A stretch of DNA of 64,000 bases, from NCBI GenBank assembly GCA_910587105.1, contig CAJUMB010000005.1, positions 43,574 to 107,573 of the forward strand. Reading direction: 5' to 3'. Position numbers and translations under genes: made by a program. Shown here one piece after another: positions 27,463-36,680 of the stretch. The notes beneath the pieces are model-generated. The model searched no databases and was not told the origin of the DNA. It saw only the letters and a program-made list of their open reading frames with translations. The stretch is from an uncultured Lachnospiraceae bacterium. Lineage in GTDB: Bacteria > Bacillota > Clostridia > Lachnospirales > Lachnospiraceae. How positions within the stretch are numbered: position 1 is the stretch's first letter; each line of letters starts with the position of its first letter.

Positions 27463-27792
27463 TCACCTGCCCTGTGCCTCCTGTAAATTCAAATATTTCT
27501 CTATGCAGAATCCTCCGGTATCTGCATAAGTTTCTTTCAAGATTTTCTGCATCAGCACACAGGCTTCTTCTCTTCCCCGTGCAATGCCAATCACTTTCGG
27601 ACACCGTATATGAGCGGTCTCCTGCAATAATACAGCAGTAGGTACTATCTCCATCACATTCCTGTCATTGCGGGGCAGGGTAAGGAGATAAATACCCGGA
27701 GTCGGTTTTCTCTTATTGATTCGTCCCATGGTCCTGCGTACCTGTCTTTTTACTTTCTCTCCCACGTACAAATGTCCATGCCATGTCAACAT
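27463..27792 (-). CDS. Hypothetical protein, 109 residues
   Basis: Not recognised. Basic N-terminal half (VKRQVRRTMGRINKRK), then a compact domain IYLLTLPRNDRNVMEIVPTAVLLQE, and a C-terminal helix with GREEACVLMQKIL. It has no signal peptide, membrane helix or Cys motif. ATG 27792 lies about 9 bases after AGGT. Four bases separate it from the DUF2953 gene, so it probably heads the operon with that gene and gerW and may share their expression. Confidence 0.6.
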   Translation of the reverse strand: MLTWHGHLYVGEKVKRQVRRTMGRINKRKPTPGIYLLTLPRNDRNVMEIVPTAVLLQETAHIRCPKVIGIARGREEACVLMQKILKETYADTGGFCIEKYLNLQEAQGR

Positions 27793-27846
27793 ACTCTATC
27801 TACCTGCTCACTTTAAAGATTACCCATTTTTTCAAAAACTAAACAT

Positions 27847-27878
27847 AAAAGGGACGCCTTTTTGAAACGCCCCTCTTT
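27847..27878 (-). terminator. Terminator of the Nudix hydrolase gene
   Basis: Minus strand AGGGGCG, loop, CGTCCCT then TTTTATGTTT, just after the Nudix stop codon. Confidence 0.65.
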
Positions 27879-27880
27879 TC

Positions 27881-28333
27881 TCAGAAATATTTCGTACACC
27901 CCCACATACGCGCTTTTCTAAGTTCCATATATTCACCATATGCCCGCTCTACAATCTGCTTTTCATTGGAAAACCGCAGCAGATGATATACTTCGTGGAA
28001 CTTATAATAGCCAGAGTCAACAAAATATTCTTCCTTTTGAGGCTTACTATGATAATTGTCCGCCGTCATCAGATACCAGTGTACTTCTTTTGCAACCACA
28101 TCTTCGGGCACAGCAAAATGATAATGGCTCCGGCCAATATACTTTACTACGGCTGCATCTACATCTGCTTCCTCTTTCACCTCCCGAAGCGCAGTTTCTT
28201 TGTACGCTTCTCCTCTTTCTACGGTACCTTTTGGCAGCACCCATCCCTCATAGCGGTTCTTATAGGATTTGTACAGTGCCAAAATCTTCCCACGATAAAT
28301 TACCACACCGCCACAGCTCGTTGCTTCAATCAT
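27881..28333 (-). CDS. Nudix hydrolase
   Basis: Hydrolyses nucleoside-diphosphate-linked compounds. The Nudix box is at about residues 36-58: GTVERGEAYKETALREVKEE, with the usual Gly after the last Glu pair replaced by Ala-Asp. Metal-binding glutamates are present. The 150-residue protein begins IEATSCGGVVIYR, like the diadenosine tetraphosphatase-type group. Substrate undetermined. ATG 28333 follows AGGAGG. Confidence 0.88.
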   Translation of the reverse strand: MIEATSCGGVVIYRGKILALYKSYKNRYEGWVLPKGTVERGEAYKETALREVKEEADVDAAVVKYIGRSHYHFAVPEDVVAKEVHWYLMTADNYHSKPQKEEYFVDSGYYKFHEVYHLLRFSNEKQIVERAYGEYMELRKARMWGCTKYF

Positions 28334-28381
28334 TGCAATGCCTCCTGCCTGCGTGTGTTTTTTCTATAATAACTATCTTAT

Positions 28382-28410
28382 AGTATACCTCTTTTTTTGC
28401 TCTCTAGCAA
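28382..28410 (-). promoter_or_regulatory. Sigma-A promoter of the Nudix gene
   Basis: Minus strand TTGCTA (28410-28405), 17 bases, TATACT (28387-28382), about 50 bases before the start codon. Confidence 0.6.
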
Positions 28411-28469
28411 CCTTAATTTCGCTCTATATGGTAAAGCATACCATTATTTCATATGGTGAAATGTTATCC

Positions 28470-29957
28470 CTATTCATAATAATAGGAATTAAAAACCGCC
28501 CCGGCCACCGGTACTGCTGACTCACTTCCCGTTCCTCCGCCTTCTATGATCACGCTGACAACAATATCCGGGTCCTCCACATTGGAATACCCCACAAACC
28601 AGGAATGGCTGTCCTTGATCTCGCCCTCTCCATACTCGGCAGACCCGGTCTTCCCGGCCACAGTATAGCCATTGCCCCCCAGGGATGCAGCGGTTCCATA
28701 GCTCACCACACCCTCCATAAGCTCCGCCAGCGTGGAGGCGTCTGAAGAGGACAGCAGTTCCCGGTAAATTCCCGGCATATATTTCTTTACCCTGGCGCCG
28801 CTGTAATTCTCCACACGGTCAATCAGATAAGGCTTCATCAATACCCCCTGGTTGGCAATGGTACAGGCAATCAGCGCCATATGCACAGGGGAAACCAGGG
28901 TATTTCCCTGTCCGATGGATGTCTGCATCATCAGCGGCACGCCGGACTTTCCATCCACCGACAAAACGCTGGGCTTATAATCCATAGTCAGGGGAAGCTT
29001 CTTATTAAATAGCAGGCTCTCTCCTGTCTCCCGCAGAGATTTTCCGCCCAGCCGGACACCGATTTCTGCAAAAGCACTGTTACAGGAATAGGCAAATGCA
29101 GAGCGCAGGTCCTCCTCTCCGTGGACGGTACGGTCGTAGTCCGTAATGGTGTGCTCCTGTTTGGTAATCTCACCCTGGCAGTTATAGGAAAAGCCGTCTA
29201 CCGTTTTATGTTTGTGCAGATAGTCCAGAGCCGTGATGATCTTAAACACCGAACCAGGAGGATACTGTCCCTGTGCGGCCCGGTTGAGCAGACTGCTGTT
29301 TTCTTCATCGGCAATGAGATATTCCCAGTTTTCCTCCAGATAATTGGGGTCAAAGTCCGGGCGGCTCACCATGGCCAGAATCTTTCCTGTGGATGGCTCC
29401 ATCACCACTACAGCCCCTTTCCGGTCGCCCAGGGCATTGTATGCGGCTGTCTGCAGCTTCACACTGAGAGTACTCACCACATTGTCGCCTCTATTTTTTG
29501 CATTCTGAAACTCGTTTTTCATCTGCTCCAAGAAAAACGCGTGGGAACTGAGCAGATGAAAATTTGCCTCTGATTCCAGCCCGCTCTTGCCGTTGGAATC
29601 GTACCCCACCACATGGGCAAACATGCTGCCATATGGATAATAACGATACTCCGAACCGTCATCTGCGGCCTCTGTAGATGCCAGCACCTGCCCTTCCGAG
29701 GACAGAATACTCCCCCGTATGACCCGGTCTGCAAAGGTATCCTGCCGGGTATTATAAGGGCTGTTAATAAACTCCTCGCTCCTTACCAGATTAAAATATA
29801 CCAGCCACACAATCAGAGATACAAAAATCCCCACAAATAAATAAGACACAATGGCGTAAGGCCTGTTTCTGAACTGGACCTGGCTTGCTTTCTTACGCCT
29901 GGATTTCTTCCTGGGCATTCTGTTCAAGCGCTTCTCTGATTCTCTCAAGTTCTTCAT
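28470..29957 (-). CDS. Penicillin-binding protein (class B-like transpeptidase)
   Basis: Cross-links peptidoglycan outside the membrane. A short cytoplasmic basic region and one membrane helix (about 28-50) lead to the transpeptidase: nucleophile motif GSVFK, SCN motif and KTGSAEYG. The 495-residue length and GKILAMVSRPDFDP segment resemble PbpA of clostridial PbpA-RodA pairs. The start at 29957 has GGGAGG 6 bases upstream inside the FtsW gene; a later ATG at 29918 is possible. The 65-base overlap with its polymerase partner suggests coupled synthesis. Confidence 0.9.
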   Translation of the reverse strand: MKNLRESEKRLNRMPRKKSRRKKASQVQFRNRPYAIVSYLFVGIFVSLIVWLVYFNLVRSEEFINSPYNTRQDTFADRVIRGSILSSEGQVLASTEAADDGSEYRYYPYGSMFAHVVGYDSNGKSGLESEANFHLLSSHAFFLEQMKNEFQNAKNRGDNVVSTLSVKLQTAAYNALGDRKGAVVVMEPSTGKILAMVSRPDFDPNYLEENWEYLIADEENSSLLNRAAQGQYPPGSVFKIITALDYLHKHKTVDGFSYNCQGEITKQEHTITDYDRTVHGEEDLRSAFAYSCNSAFAEIGVRLGGKSLRETGESLLFNKKLPLTMDYKPSVLSVDGKSGVPLMMQTSIGQGNTLVSPVHMALIACTIANQGVLMKPYLIDRVENYSGARVKKYMPGIYRELLSSSDASTLAELMEGVVSYGTAASLGGNGYTVAGKTGSAEYGEGEIKDSHSWFVGYSNVEDPDIVVSVIIEGGGTGSESAVPVAGAVFNSYYYE

Positions 29958-31245
29958 CCTCATCCTCCCGCAATATATAAAGTCCCTGAATAATTGCAAG
30001 CATAATAATCGTAGTCAGAGCCGAACTGCCGCCGTAACTTACCAGCGGAAGCGTAATCCCCGTCATGGGAATGAATTTCGTAGCCCCGCCGATATGCAGG
30101 AATACCTGGAACGCATACTCCGTTCCCAGGCCCAGAGCTATCAATTTATAAAATGGATTCTTAATCTGCAGAGAAATGTTCACAATCATCAGGAAAAAAC
30201 TCATACAGATGAGAATCAGGCAGATGGCACATATTCCTCCCAGTTCTTCGCAGATGGCCGAAAATACGAAATCTTCCTCTGCCACCGGAATGCTCTCCGG
30301 AGACCCCTGGTACAGCCCCATGCCAAACCAGCCTCCCGTGCCGATGGCAAACATGGACTGGACAATCTGGTAACCCTCCTGCTCATAGACAGAAAACGGC
30401 CTTTTCCACGCAGTAACCCTCTCCTGCACATGGCCAAACAGGAAATAGGCAATCACAGAAGCTGCTGCGCCCCCTGCCATTCCCCCTGCAAAATAAATGG
30501 GGTTGCGTGTTACCACATACACCATCACCAGATAAGTGATAAAAAATACCAAAGCGCTTCCCAGGTCTCTTGACATAACCAGAATCAGTACATGCATGCC
30601 GGCAATCACTGTGGCACGCACCACCTGGGGAAAGCTGGAATTTTTCCACAGCAGAGATGCCATGAAAAAAACAAAAATGATTTTTACAAATTCTGACGGC
30701 TGTACCCCGAATAAAGACAATTTTGCACCAAAGGTAGTCCTGCCCAGGACAAATACCGCTGCCAGCATGACCACGCCCAGGCCGGCGTAAATCCAGGTCA
30801 GCTTTTTCAGAAAGCTCATCTTACGGATCATAACCGGCACCACCAAGGCCAGGGCACTGCCTGCTGCCACAATCATCAGCTGCCGCTGGGCCTTTTCTAT
30901 GTTCAGTCTGCACAGAATTACCAGACCGGTGCTTATGAGCATACACATATTATTGATCAAAAGCATGGATGCTTTTTTATAGAAAATCCGGTACAGAATC
31001 TCCACAGCCGCTATATACATAAGCACCTGGCCATACAGGAGAATCAGACGAAGCTCCCCGCTTTTTAAAAATAGAATTAAAAAGCTCAGGCTTAAAAACA
31101 GTACAATCACCACAAGCTGCTTCACCAGCATTGTCTTCTGTCTGTGCTCATCTCTCTTTTTTACCATCTGAAAACACTGCAGTGTATACAGAATCATCAG
31201 AATCGCCAATAAATATTTTGAAAGTTCTACAATTACGTTGACCAC
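29893..31245 (-). CDS. FtsW/RodA/SpoVE family peptidoglycan polymerase
   Basis: SEDS glycosyltransferase with about ten membrane helices over 450 residues. Signature segments are GLGVVMLAAVFVLG, FGVQPSEFVKI, the essential YQIVQSMFAIGTGG region and LPLVSYGGSSALTTI near the end. It ends in an acidic cytoplasmic tail (REDEDEELERI). The start codon is GTG 31245 after AGGTGG. It is paired with the class B PBP downstream, forming a wall elongation, division or spore cortex synthase; which one cannot be told. Confidence 0.92.
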   Translation of the reverse strand: MVNVIVELSKYLLAILMILYTLQCFQMVKKRDEHRQKTMLVKQLVVIVLFLSLSFLILFLKSGELRLILLYGQVLMYIAAVEILYRIFYKKASMLLINNMCMLISTGLVILCRLNIEKAQRQLMIVAAGSALALVVPVMIRKMSFLKKLTWIYAGLGVVMLAAVFVLGRTTFGAKLSLFGVQPSEFVKIIFVFFMASLLWKNSSFPQVVRATVIAGMHVLILVMSRDLGSALVFFITYLVMVYVVTRNPIYFAGGMAGGAAASVIAYFLFGHVQERVTAWKRPFSVYEQEGYQIVQSMFAIGTGGWFGMGLYQGSPESIPVAEEDFVFSAICEELGGICAICLILICMSFFLMIVNISLQIKNPFYKLIALGLGTEYAFQVFLHIGGATKFIPMTGITLPLVSYGGSSALTTIIMLAIIQGLYILREDEDEELERIREALEQNAQEEIQA

Positions 31246-31253
31246 TTTACCAC

Positions 31254-33392
31254 CTATTCTACTCCACGTTTCATATGTCCCCTGGTAAAAGAAAAACCTT
31301 CCTGTACAATCCCCTGCTCATATGCCAGAAGAAATGCTTCCGCCGTCTTCCTGGTCTGCCCCCCGCTCTCCAGCGTAAAGGACAAAAGAAACCGGCTGAG
31401 ACCCATTTTCAGCAGCGCATCCCTGTATTCCAGCAATCCATAGGGCAGACTGTTGTACACAACATTATAACAAAAATCACAGTAACACTGTACCGGAAAT
31501 TTCTTCTGATACCGGTCCCGGATAAACAGACACCGGGACTTTCTGTCACACTGCCGGGTATTTTTCTGCACACACTGGGCAGAAACCATCAGCGGAAGAT
31601 AACCATATACCGTCATATAGCTCATGGAATTATCCCTGTGGGCAATCTCCCCCTGGTTCAATTCCAGGGGAACCATATGGGCCCCAGCTCCCTGCCTTCT
31701 CCAGAAATCCACAGCCCAGTCATTGTAGGTATACATTCCTGCATCCAGGAGACATTTTTGGGCCCAGCCCTTTTCAGATAAAAAAGCGAAGCTTTCCAGA
31801 TTGCGCACCAGAAATCCCCGGCATCCCTCTGACAGCGCCTGTCCGCAGACCAGCTCCAGCCGGCTAAGATCCCGGCCCCTGACCACATGGGGCAGTGCCA
31901 GCATCCACTGTCTTCTCTCAGACAAACCCTGAAAATACTCCCTGCCTTTTTCCCTGTACAGCGCTTCATACAGAGGAACACTCATATACACTTCCCGGAT
32001 CTCCTCCATAGACTCCAGGACGCTCCACTGGTCCTGGGATTCACAGGACGCGGCCATAACCATCTGGGATGGTTTCCTGTTCCTCCTGGAGTCCGGCGCA
32101 GAGACACCGGCTGTACTGACAGGTTCCGGCCTTTGATAAGGCTTCAGCATCTGCTCTTTCAGCGCCTGGATGCCTCTTCTGCGAAGGTCATTCAGCTGGC
32201 TTACCGGAACAAACAGCTCCTCCCCCATCTGAAGCCGGAACTCCTCAAAATCGAAGGGCTCATTTCCGGTTTTGCACATCTGCCCAATAATGCGCTCCCG
32301 GCTGGATGGCTGGCTCCTGGCCTTTTGAGGAATATCCCCGGTAACGGTTATTGTATGGCAATTATCTGCAGATAATTCCAGTATAGCACGAGAATCCGAA
32401 GATAATATTAAATTCCCCTTAATTTTTTCTTTTCTTTTTCTAATTTCTGCCTGACGGGAACCAGTCTTTTTATGGTCTTCAAAGGCAATCATAGAAGGAC
32501 CCGGATTTTCTATATAATACCCCTGGGAAAAACCGCCTCTGTGAAAAAGATCTCTGAGAAATTCTTTATCATATTTCAGCTGTCTTTTGTCCCACTGGCC
32601 AGCCCTGCGGCCTTCCAGACAATCATCCAGATATCTGCGGTAAACAGACACCACCCCTGCCACATATTCCGGCTGTTTCATTCTCCCCTCGATTTTCAGC
32701 GAATCAATTCCCGCCTCCACCAGTTCCGGCAGCAATTCTAATGTGCAGAGATCCTTTAAGCTCAGCAGGCGGGATTTCTTCTTTCCCTGCTGGTAGGGCA
32801 GTCTGCAGGGCTGGGCACACCGGCCCCGGTTCCCGCTTCTTCCACCCAGCATACTGCTGAACAGACATTGACCCGAATAACAATAACACAAAGCGCCGTG
32901 GACAAAAACTTCCATCTCAAGAGAAGTTTTCTGACGGATCTGCCTCAGCTCCGAAAGCATCAGCTCCCTGGCGTACACCACCCGGGCGGCGCCTTCCCTC
33001 TCCAGCATGGCAGCTCCGCTCACTCCGGTAACAGCCATCTGTGTACTCACATGGAGGGGAAGATCCGGAAACCGTTCCCGGATATACATAAAGACTCCCA
33101 GATCCTGCACAATCACTCCATCCAGCCCCCGCCTGTACAGAAGAAGCAGATACCCATCCAGTTCTTTTGCAATCTCCCTGTTTTTGAGAAGCGTGTTCAC
33201 AGTCAGATACAGCCTGCATCCGCGCAGGTGTACATAATCAACAGCTCTGCACAAATCCTCTCCGCTGAAATTTGCGGCAAAAGCCCTGGCGCCGAAAGCC
33301 CTCCCTCCCACATAGACAGCATCAGCCCCTGCACCCACTGCCGCTTCCATGGCCTCCCACGAACCAGCAGGTGCCAATAATTCTACGGACAT
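31254..33392 (-). CDS. U32 family peptidase/RNA-modification protein with DUF3656
   Basis: About 712 residues. The N-terminal U32 domain shows LLAPAGSWEAMEAAVGAGADAVYVGG and the Cys signature region YCYSGQCLFSS, GNRGRCAQPCRLPY. A DUF3656-like middle follows, then a C-terminal part with CYCDFCYNV. Members act as collagenase-like peptidases or, like RlhA, in 23S rRNA hydroxylation. The Cys set suggests an iron-sulfur centre. ATG 33392 follows GGAGG; a longer frame to 33467 reads through the zapA terminator. Confidence 0.85.
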   Translation of the reverse strand: MSVELLAPAGSWEAMEAAVGAGADAVYVGGRAFGARAFAANFSGEDLCRAVDYVHLRGCRLYLTVNTLLKNREIAKELDGYLLLLYRRGLDGVIVQDLGVFMYIRERFPDLPLHVSTQMAVTGVSGAAMLEREGAARVVYARELMLSELRQIRQKTSLEMEVFVHGALCYCYSGQCLFSSMLGGRSGNRGRCAQPCRLPYQQGKKKSRLLSLKDLCTLELLPELVEAGIDSLKIEGRMKQPEYVAGVVSVYRRYLDDCLEGRRAGQWDKRQLKYDKEFLRDLFHRGGFSQGYYIENPGPSMIAFEDHKKTGSRQAEIRKRKEKIKGNLILSSDSRAILELSADNCHTITVTGDIPQKARSQPSSRERIIGQMCKTGNEPFDFEEFRLQMGEELFVPVSQLNDLRRRGIQALKEQMLKPYQRPEPVSTAGVSAPDSRRNRKPSQMVMAASCESQDQWSVLESMEEIREVYMSVPLYEALYREKGREYFQGLSERRQWMLALPHVVRGRDLSRLELVCGQALSEGCRGFLVRNLESFAFLSEKGWAQKCLLDAGMYTYNDWAVDFWRRQGAGAHMVPLELNQGEIAHRDNSMSYMTVYGYLPLMVSAQCVQKNTRQCDRKSRCLFIRDRYQKKFPVQCYCDFCYNVVYNSLPYGLLEYRDALLKMGLSRFLLSFTLESGGQTRKTAEAFLLAYEQGIVQEGFSFTRGHMKRGVE

Positions 33393-33450
33393 CCCCTTCC
33401 TCCTCTCTTCAAACGTATTTACATAACCAATTTTCGCAATGAAACAAGCT

Positions 33451-33486
33451 AAAAGAAGCTGCCTCATCTATTCTGAGACAGCTTTT
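33451..33486 (-). terminator. Terminator of zapA
   Basis: Minus strand AAGCTGTCTCA, loop, TGAGGCAGCTT then CTTTTAG. It lies between zapA and the U32 gene. Confidence 0.7.
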
Positions 33487-33497
33487 CTACTGACTAT

Positions 33498-33854
33498 TTA
33501 TCGTTCAAGCTTTCTTCGCAGCTTCTCTTTTTCCTGCTCCAGCTCGTCTATCTTCATTCGAAGCGAAACCAGTTCATGCTTCAAATCATACATTTCCTGA
33601 TCCTTCTGGCCCAATTCCTGCTCCAAAACCTCTGCCTGGTCTTTTGCCTTAAAAAAATCATCACTGATATTCAGGCTCAATAGCATATGTTTCGTCTCAA
33701 TGGGCTGTCTGGAATAGCCGGGAAGCTCACTCAATTCATCCAGTTTCCCATTCATATAATTGGCGACTTTCTGCAGATAATCAGAGCTCTCATATCCTCC
33801 CAGAGTAATCACCTTCCCGCCAATGATTACCTGCGCTGTATTTTTGCCTGCCAT
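33498..33854 (-). CDS. zapA: Cell division protein ZapA
   Basis: Promotes FtsZ bundling. The 118-residue protein has the ZapA start VIIGGKVITLGGYESSDYLQKVANYMNGKLDEL and a long C-terminal coiled coil (about 65-118) of Glu/Leu/Lys heptads. ATG 33854 follows GGAGG. It stands alone upstream of the terminator, downstream of ruvB. Confidence 0.88.
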   Translation of the reverse strand: MAGKNTAQVIIGGKVITLGGYESSDYLQKVANYMNGKLDELSELPGYSRQPIETKHMLLSLNISDDFFKAKDQAEVLEQELGQKDQEMYDLKHELVSLRMKIDELEQEKEKLRRKLER

Positions 33855-33929
33855 TCCCAGCCTCCTCTTATCCTGATTACATTCCCCTATTCATCTATTA
33901 TAATCGAAATTTGCAGAAAAACAACCTTT

Positions 33930-34925
33930 TTATTTGGCGGATAGCCCCAAATGTGAATAAGCCAGCTCTCCAGCCACCCTTCCTCTGGGAGTCCGGCTGA
34001 TAAATCCGTTTTGCAGCAGATATGGCTCATACACATCTTCCAGCGTACCGGAATCTTCCCCGATGGAAGCTGCCAGCGTCTCCAGCCCCACTGGGCCGCC
34101 TTTAAAATTTACAATCAGCGTCTTGAGTATTTTCCGGTCCACCTGGTCCAGTCCATACTGGTCTACCTCCAGCAGATCCAACCCAAAAGAGGCTGTTTCC
34201 CTGGTGATTTTACCATTGTACTTTACCTGGGCAAAATCCCGTATCCGTTTCAGAAGGCGGTTGGCCAGCCTGGGGGTTCCCCTGGAACGGCAGGCAATCT
34301 GCATGGCCCCTTCCCGGTCGATCTCCACCTTCAGTACCTGAGCAGAGCGCAGAACGATGGTGCAGAGTTCTTCCGGACTGTAAAATTCCAAATGCTGTGT
34401 CACGCCGAATCTATCCCTCAGCGGTGCCGTCAAAAGCCCCGCTCTGGTAGTGGCTCCTACTAAAGTGAAATGGGGAAGATCCAGACGAATAGAATGGGCG
34501 GATGCACCTCTGCCGATGATAATGTCAATGGCAAAATCCTCCATAGCCGGATAGAGCACTTCTTCCACCTGCCTGTTGAGACGGTGGATTTCATCCACAA
34601 ACAGCACGTCCCCCTCCTGGAGATTATTCAGTACCGCAGCCATATCTCCCGGCTTTTCAATGGCAGGGCCGGAAGTTACTTTCATGTGAACCTGCATCTC
34701 ATTGGCAATAATCCCTGAGAGTGTAGTTTTCCCCAATCCCGGGGGGCCGTAGAACAGCACATGGTCCAGGGCATCTTTTCTTTGTTTTGCTGCCTCTATG
34801 TATATCTTTAAGGAACGTTTGATTTTCTCCTGTCCAATGTACTCATCCAGAGTCTGCGGGCGCAGGCTCCCTTCCAGACGCTTGTCTTCCTCTATCACAT
34901 CTGTGGTAATCATTCTCTTTTCCAT
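33930..34925 (-). CDS. ruvB: Holliday junction branch migration ATPase RuvB
   Basis: Hexameric motor that drives branch migration with RuvA. The 331 residues contain [12 protein letters not shown], Walker [10 protein letters not shown], Walker [10 protein letters not shown], sensor GATTRAGLL and the winged-helix end ([25 protein letters not shown]). ATG 34925 follows GAGG by 8 bases. Directly downstream of ruvA; recU, encoded at 8458-8991, is the expected resolvase partner. Confidence 0.98.
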   Translation of the reverse strand: MEKRMITTDVIEEDKRLEGSLRPQTLDEYIGQEKIKRSLKIYIEAAKQRKDALDHVLFYGPPGLGKTTLSGIIANEMQVHMKVTSGPAIEKPGDMAAVLNNLQEGDVLFVDEIHRLNRQVEEVLYPAMEDFAIDIIIGRGASAHSIRLDLPHFTLVGATTRAGLLTAPLRDRFGVTQHLEFYSPEELCTIVLRSAQVLKVEIDREGAMQIACRSRGTPRLANRLLKRIRDFAQVKYNGKITRETASFGLDLLEVDQYGLDQVDRKILKTLIVNFKGGPVGLETLAASIGEDSGTLEDVYEPYLLQNGFISRTPRGRVAGELAYSHLGLSAK

Positions 34926-34935
34926 CTGTCAATCC

Positions 34936-35544
34936 TCAGACCATCTCTTTTAACGCCGCCCGCAGCAGTTCCTCCACATTCATGCCTTCCCCGCCGGATA
35001 CCCGGCGTACAGCACTCCATGCCTCCTGCCGTCCATATCCCAGCGCTTCCAGCGCCGCCGCTGCCTCCTGGACGACAGCAGAATCCATTTTCTGCCTGTC
35101 AGATTCCTCTCCTCCGGAAATCTTCTGTTCAAATGCCTCCTGAAGATTCATTTTATCCTTTAATTCCAGAATCACTTTCTGTGCTGTCTTTTTGCCGATT
35201 CCCGGGGCTTTGGCAATGGCCGCCGCATCGTCAGACAGTATGGCAAAGCTCAGGCCTTCCCCAGACAAACAGGATAAAATTCCCATAGCCCCTTTAGGAC
35301 CCACACCATTTACACCCAGCAGAAGACGAAACACCGCCAGATCCTCTTTCTTTAGAAAGCCATAAAGCTGCATGGCATCTTCTTTCACATGCAGATAGGT
35401 GTGGATCATCCGTTCTTCTCCTGTCTTTCCCAGCCGCTCCAGAGAAGATGCCGGCATAAAAATACGGTAACCCATATTCTGGCTTTCCAGTACAATCCCG
35501 TCTTTTTCGATTTCAGCAACGATTCCTTTTATGTACGCGATCAT
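34936..35544 (-). CDS. ruvA: Holliday junction DNA helicase subunit RuvA
   Basis: Binds four-way junctions and loads RuvB. The 202 residues begin MIAYIKGIVAEIEKDGIVLE (OB fold), contain two helix-hairpin-helix segments (LLGVNGVGPKGAMGIL and APGIGKKTAQKVILELKDK) and a C-terminal RuvB-binding domain (AAAALEALGYGRQEAWSAV). ATG 35544 overlaps the alr stop as ATGA, with little Shine-Dalgarno, so translation is probably coupled to alr. Confidence 0.97.
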   Translation of the reverse strand: MIAYIKGIVAEIEKDGIVLESQNMGYRIFMPASSLERLGKTGEERMIHTYLHVKEDAMQLYGFLKKEDLAVFRLLLGVNGVGPKGAMGILSCLSGEGLSFAILSDDAAAIAKAPGIGKKTAQKVILELKDKMNLQEAFEQKISGGEESDRQKMDSAVVQEAAAALEALGYGRQEAWSAVRRVSGGEGMNVEELLRAALKEMV

Positions 35545-36680
35545 TCTCTATATACACGGGGTACCCTGGCTGTCAGATTACAGGCAAACTCATAGTTAAA
35601 TCTTCCGCTCAGATTCCCCACTTCCTCCATGGTGATTTGTTCTCCCCCATCCTGCCCGATGAGAGTCACTTCACTTTCGATTTCCACCTGTGGAATATGG
35701 GACACATCCACCATAAACTGGTCCATGCACACCCGCCCCACAATGGGAGCTTTCCTGCCATGGATCAATACATACCCTTTATTGGACAGGCTTCTGGGAT
35801 AACCATCCCCGTATCCCACGGGAACTGTGGCGATTCTCAGCTTGTCCGGCGTGACAAAAGTTCCCCCATAGCTGACAGGAACCCCTGGCTCCACATCTTT
35901 TATGCAGACCACATGACTTTTCAGCTCCATGGCCGGCCGCAGGGACAAGCGCTCTGTGTGTACCTGGTCAGAAGGCATCAGGCCGTACAGAATAATGCCC
36001 GCCCGGACCAGATCCAGATTCGTCTCCGGATAATTCATAACCGCTGCACTGTTGGAACAGTGGCAGCACTGCAGATGGATGCCGTTTTTCTCAAGGGCAT
36101 GTACAAACGCCTGATACCGCTCAAATTGACGAACTGTGGGTTCCTCATCGTATTCGTCCGCCCTGGCAAAATGTGTAAACATCCCGGTAATCTGCAGTCC
36201 AGGCAATGACGCAATCTCACTGCAGACTTGCGCAGACGCCTGATTATCTGCGAATCCAATCCGGGTCATACCGGTATCCAGGGCAAAGTGTGCCTCTATC
36301 ACGCCAGACTGCCTAATGGCCGCCTGGGACATCTTTTCGGCCATTTCCTTGGTAAATATGACAGGAATCAGGTTCTCCCGGCATATCCTGTCATAATCTT
36401 CCTCGAATGTATATCCCAATATTAAAATCCGTCTGCGGATACCTGCTTCCCGGAGACGGTACCCTTCTTCCGCTGTGGCCACCGCAAATCCCCACAGATA
36501 TGTTTCCTTTTCCAATTTCCGCGCAATGGGAACGGCTCCATGGCCATACCCATCTGCTTTGATCACTGCTGCCACCTGTGTATGGCAGGCTGTAATGCCG
36601 TGAATCTGCCGTAAATTCCATAGAATTGCTTCCAAATCCACATAAGCGCAGACCCGGCGGTGTAGATTTCCCATAATCAT
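35541..36680 (-). CDS. alr: Alanine racemase
   Basis: PLP enzyme making D-alanine for peptidoglycan. PLP lysine is in VAAVIKADGYGHG; the AGIILYGL and YGDGYPR segments and the catalytic tyrosine region (VSYGGTF) are present in 379 residues. The start may be ATG 36680 or ATG 36674; both lie after the AGGTAA that contains the degV stop. It is the middle gene of degV-alr-ruvA-ruvB. Confidence 0.96.
   Translation of the reverse strand: MIMGNLHRRVCAYVDLEAILWNLRQIHGITACHTQVAAVIKADGYGHGAVPIARKLEKETYLWGFAVATAEEGYRLREAGIRRRILILGYTFEEDYDRICRENLIPVIFTKEMAEKMSQAAIRQSGVIEAHFALDTGMTRIGFADNQASAQVCSEIASLPGLQITGMFTHFARADEYDEEPTVRQFERYQAFVHALEKNGIHLQCCHCSNSAAVMNYPETNLDLVRAGIILYGLMPSDQVHTERLSLRPAMELKSHVVCIKDVEPGVPVSYGGTFVTPDKLRIATVPVGYGDGYPRSLSNKGYVLIHGRKAPIVGRVCMDQFMVDVSHIPQVEIESEVTLIGQDGGEQITMEEVGNLSGRFNYEFACNLTARVPRVYRE

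Noticed and set aside
28410..28469. Terminator after the PBP gene
   Set aside because: A small ATGGTA/TACCAT hairpin is present but has no T-run.
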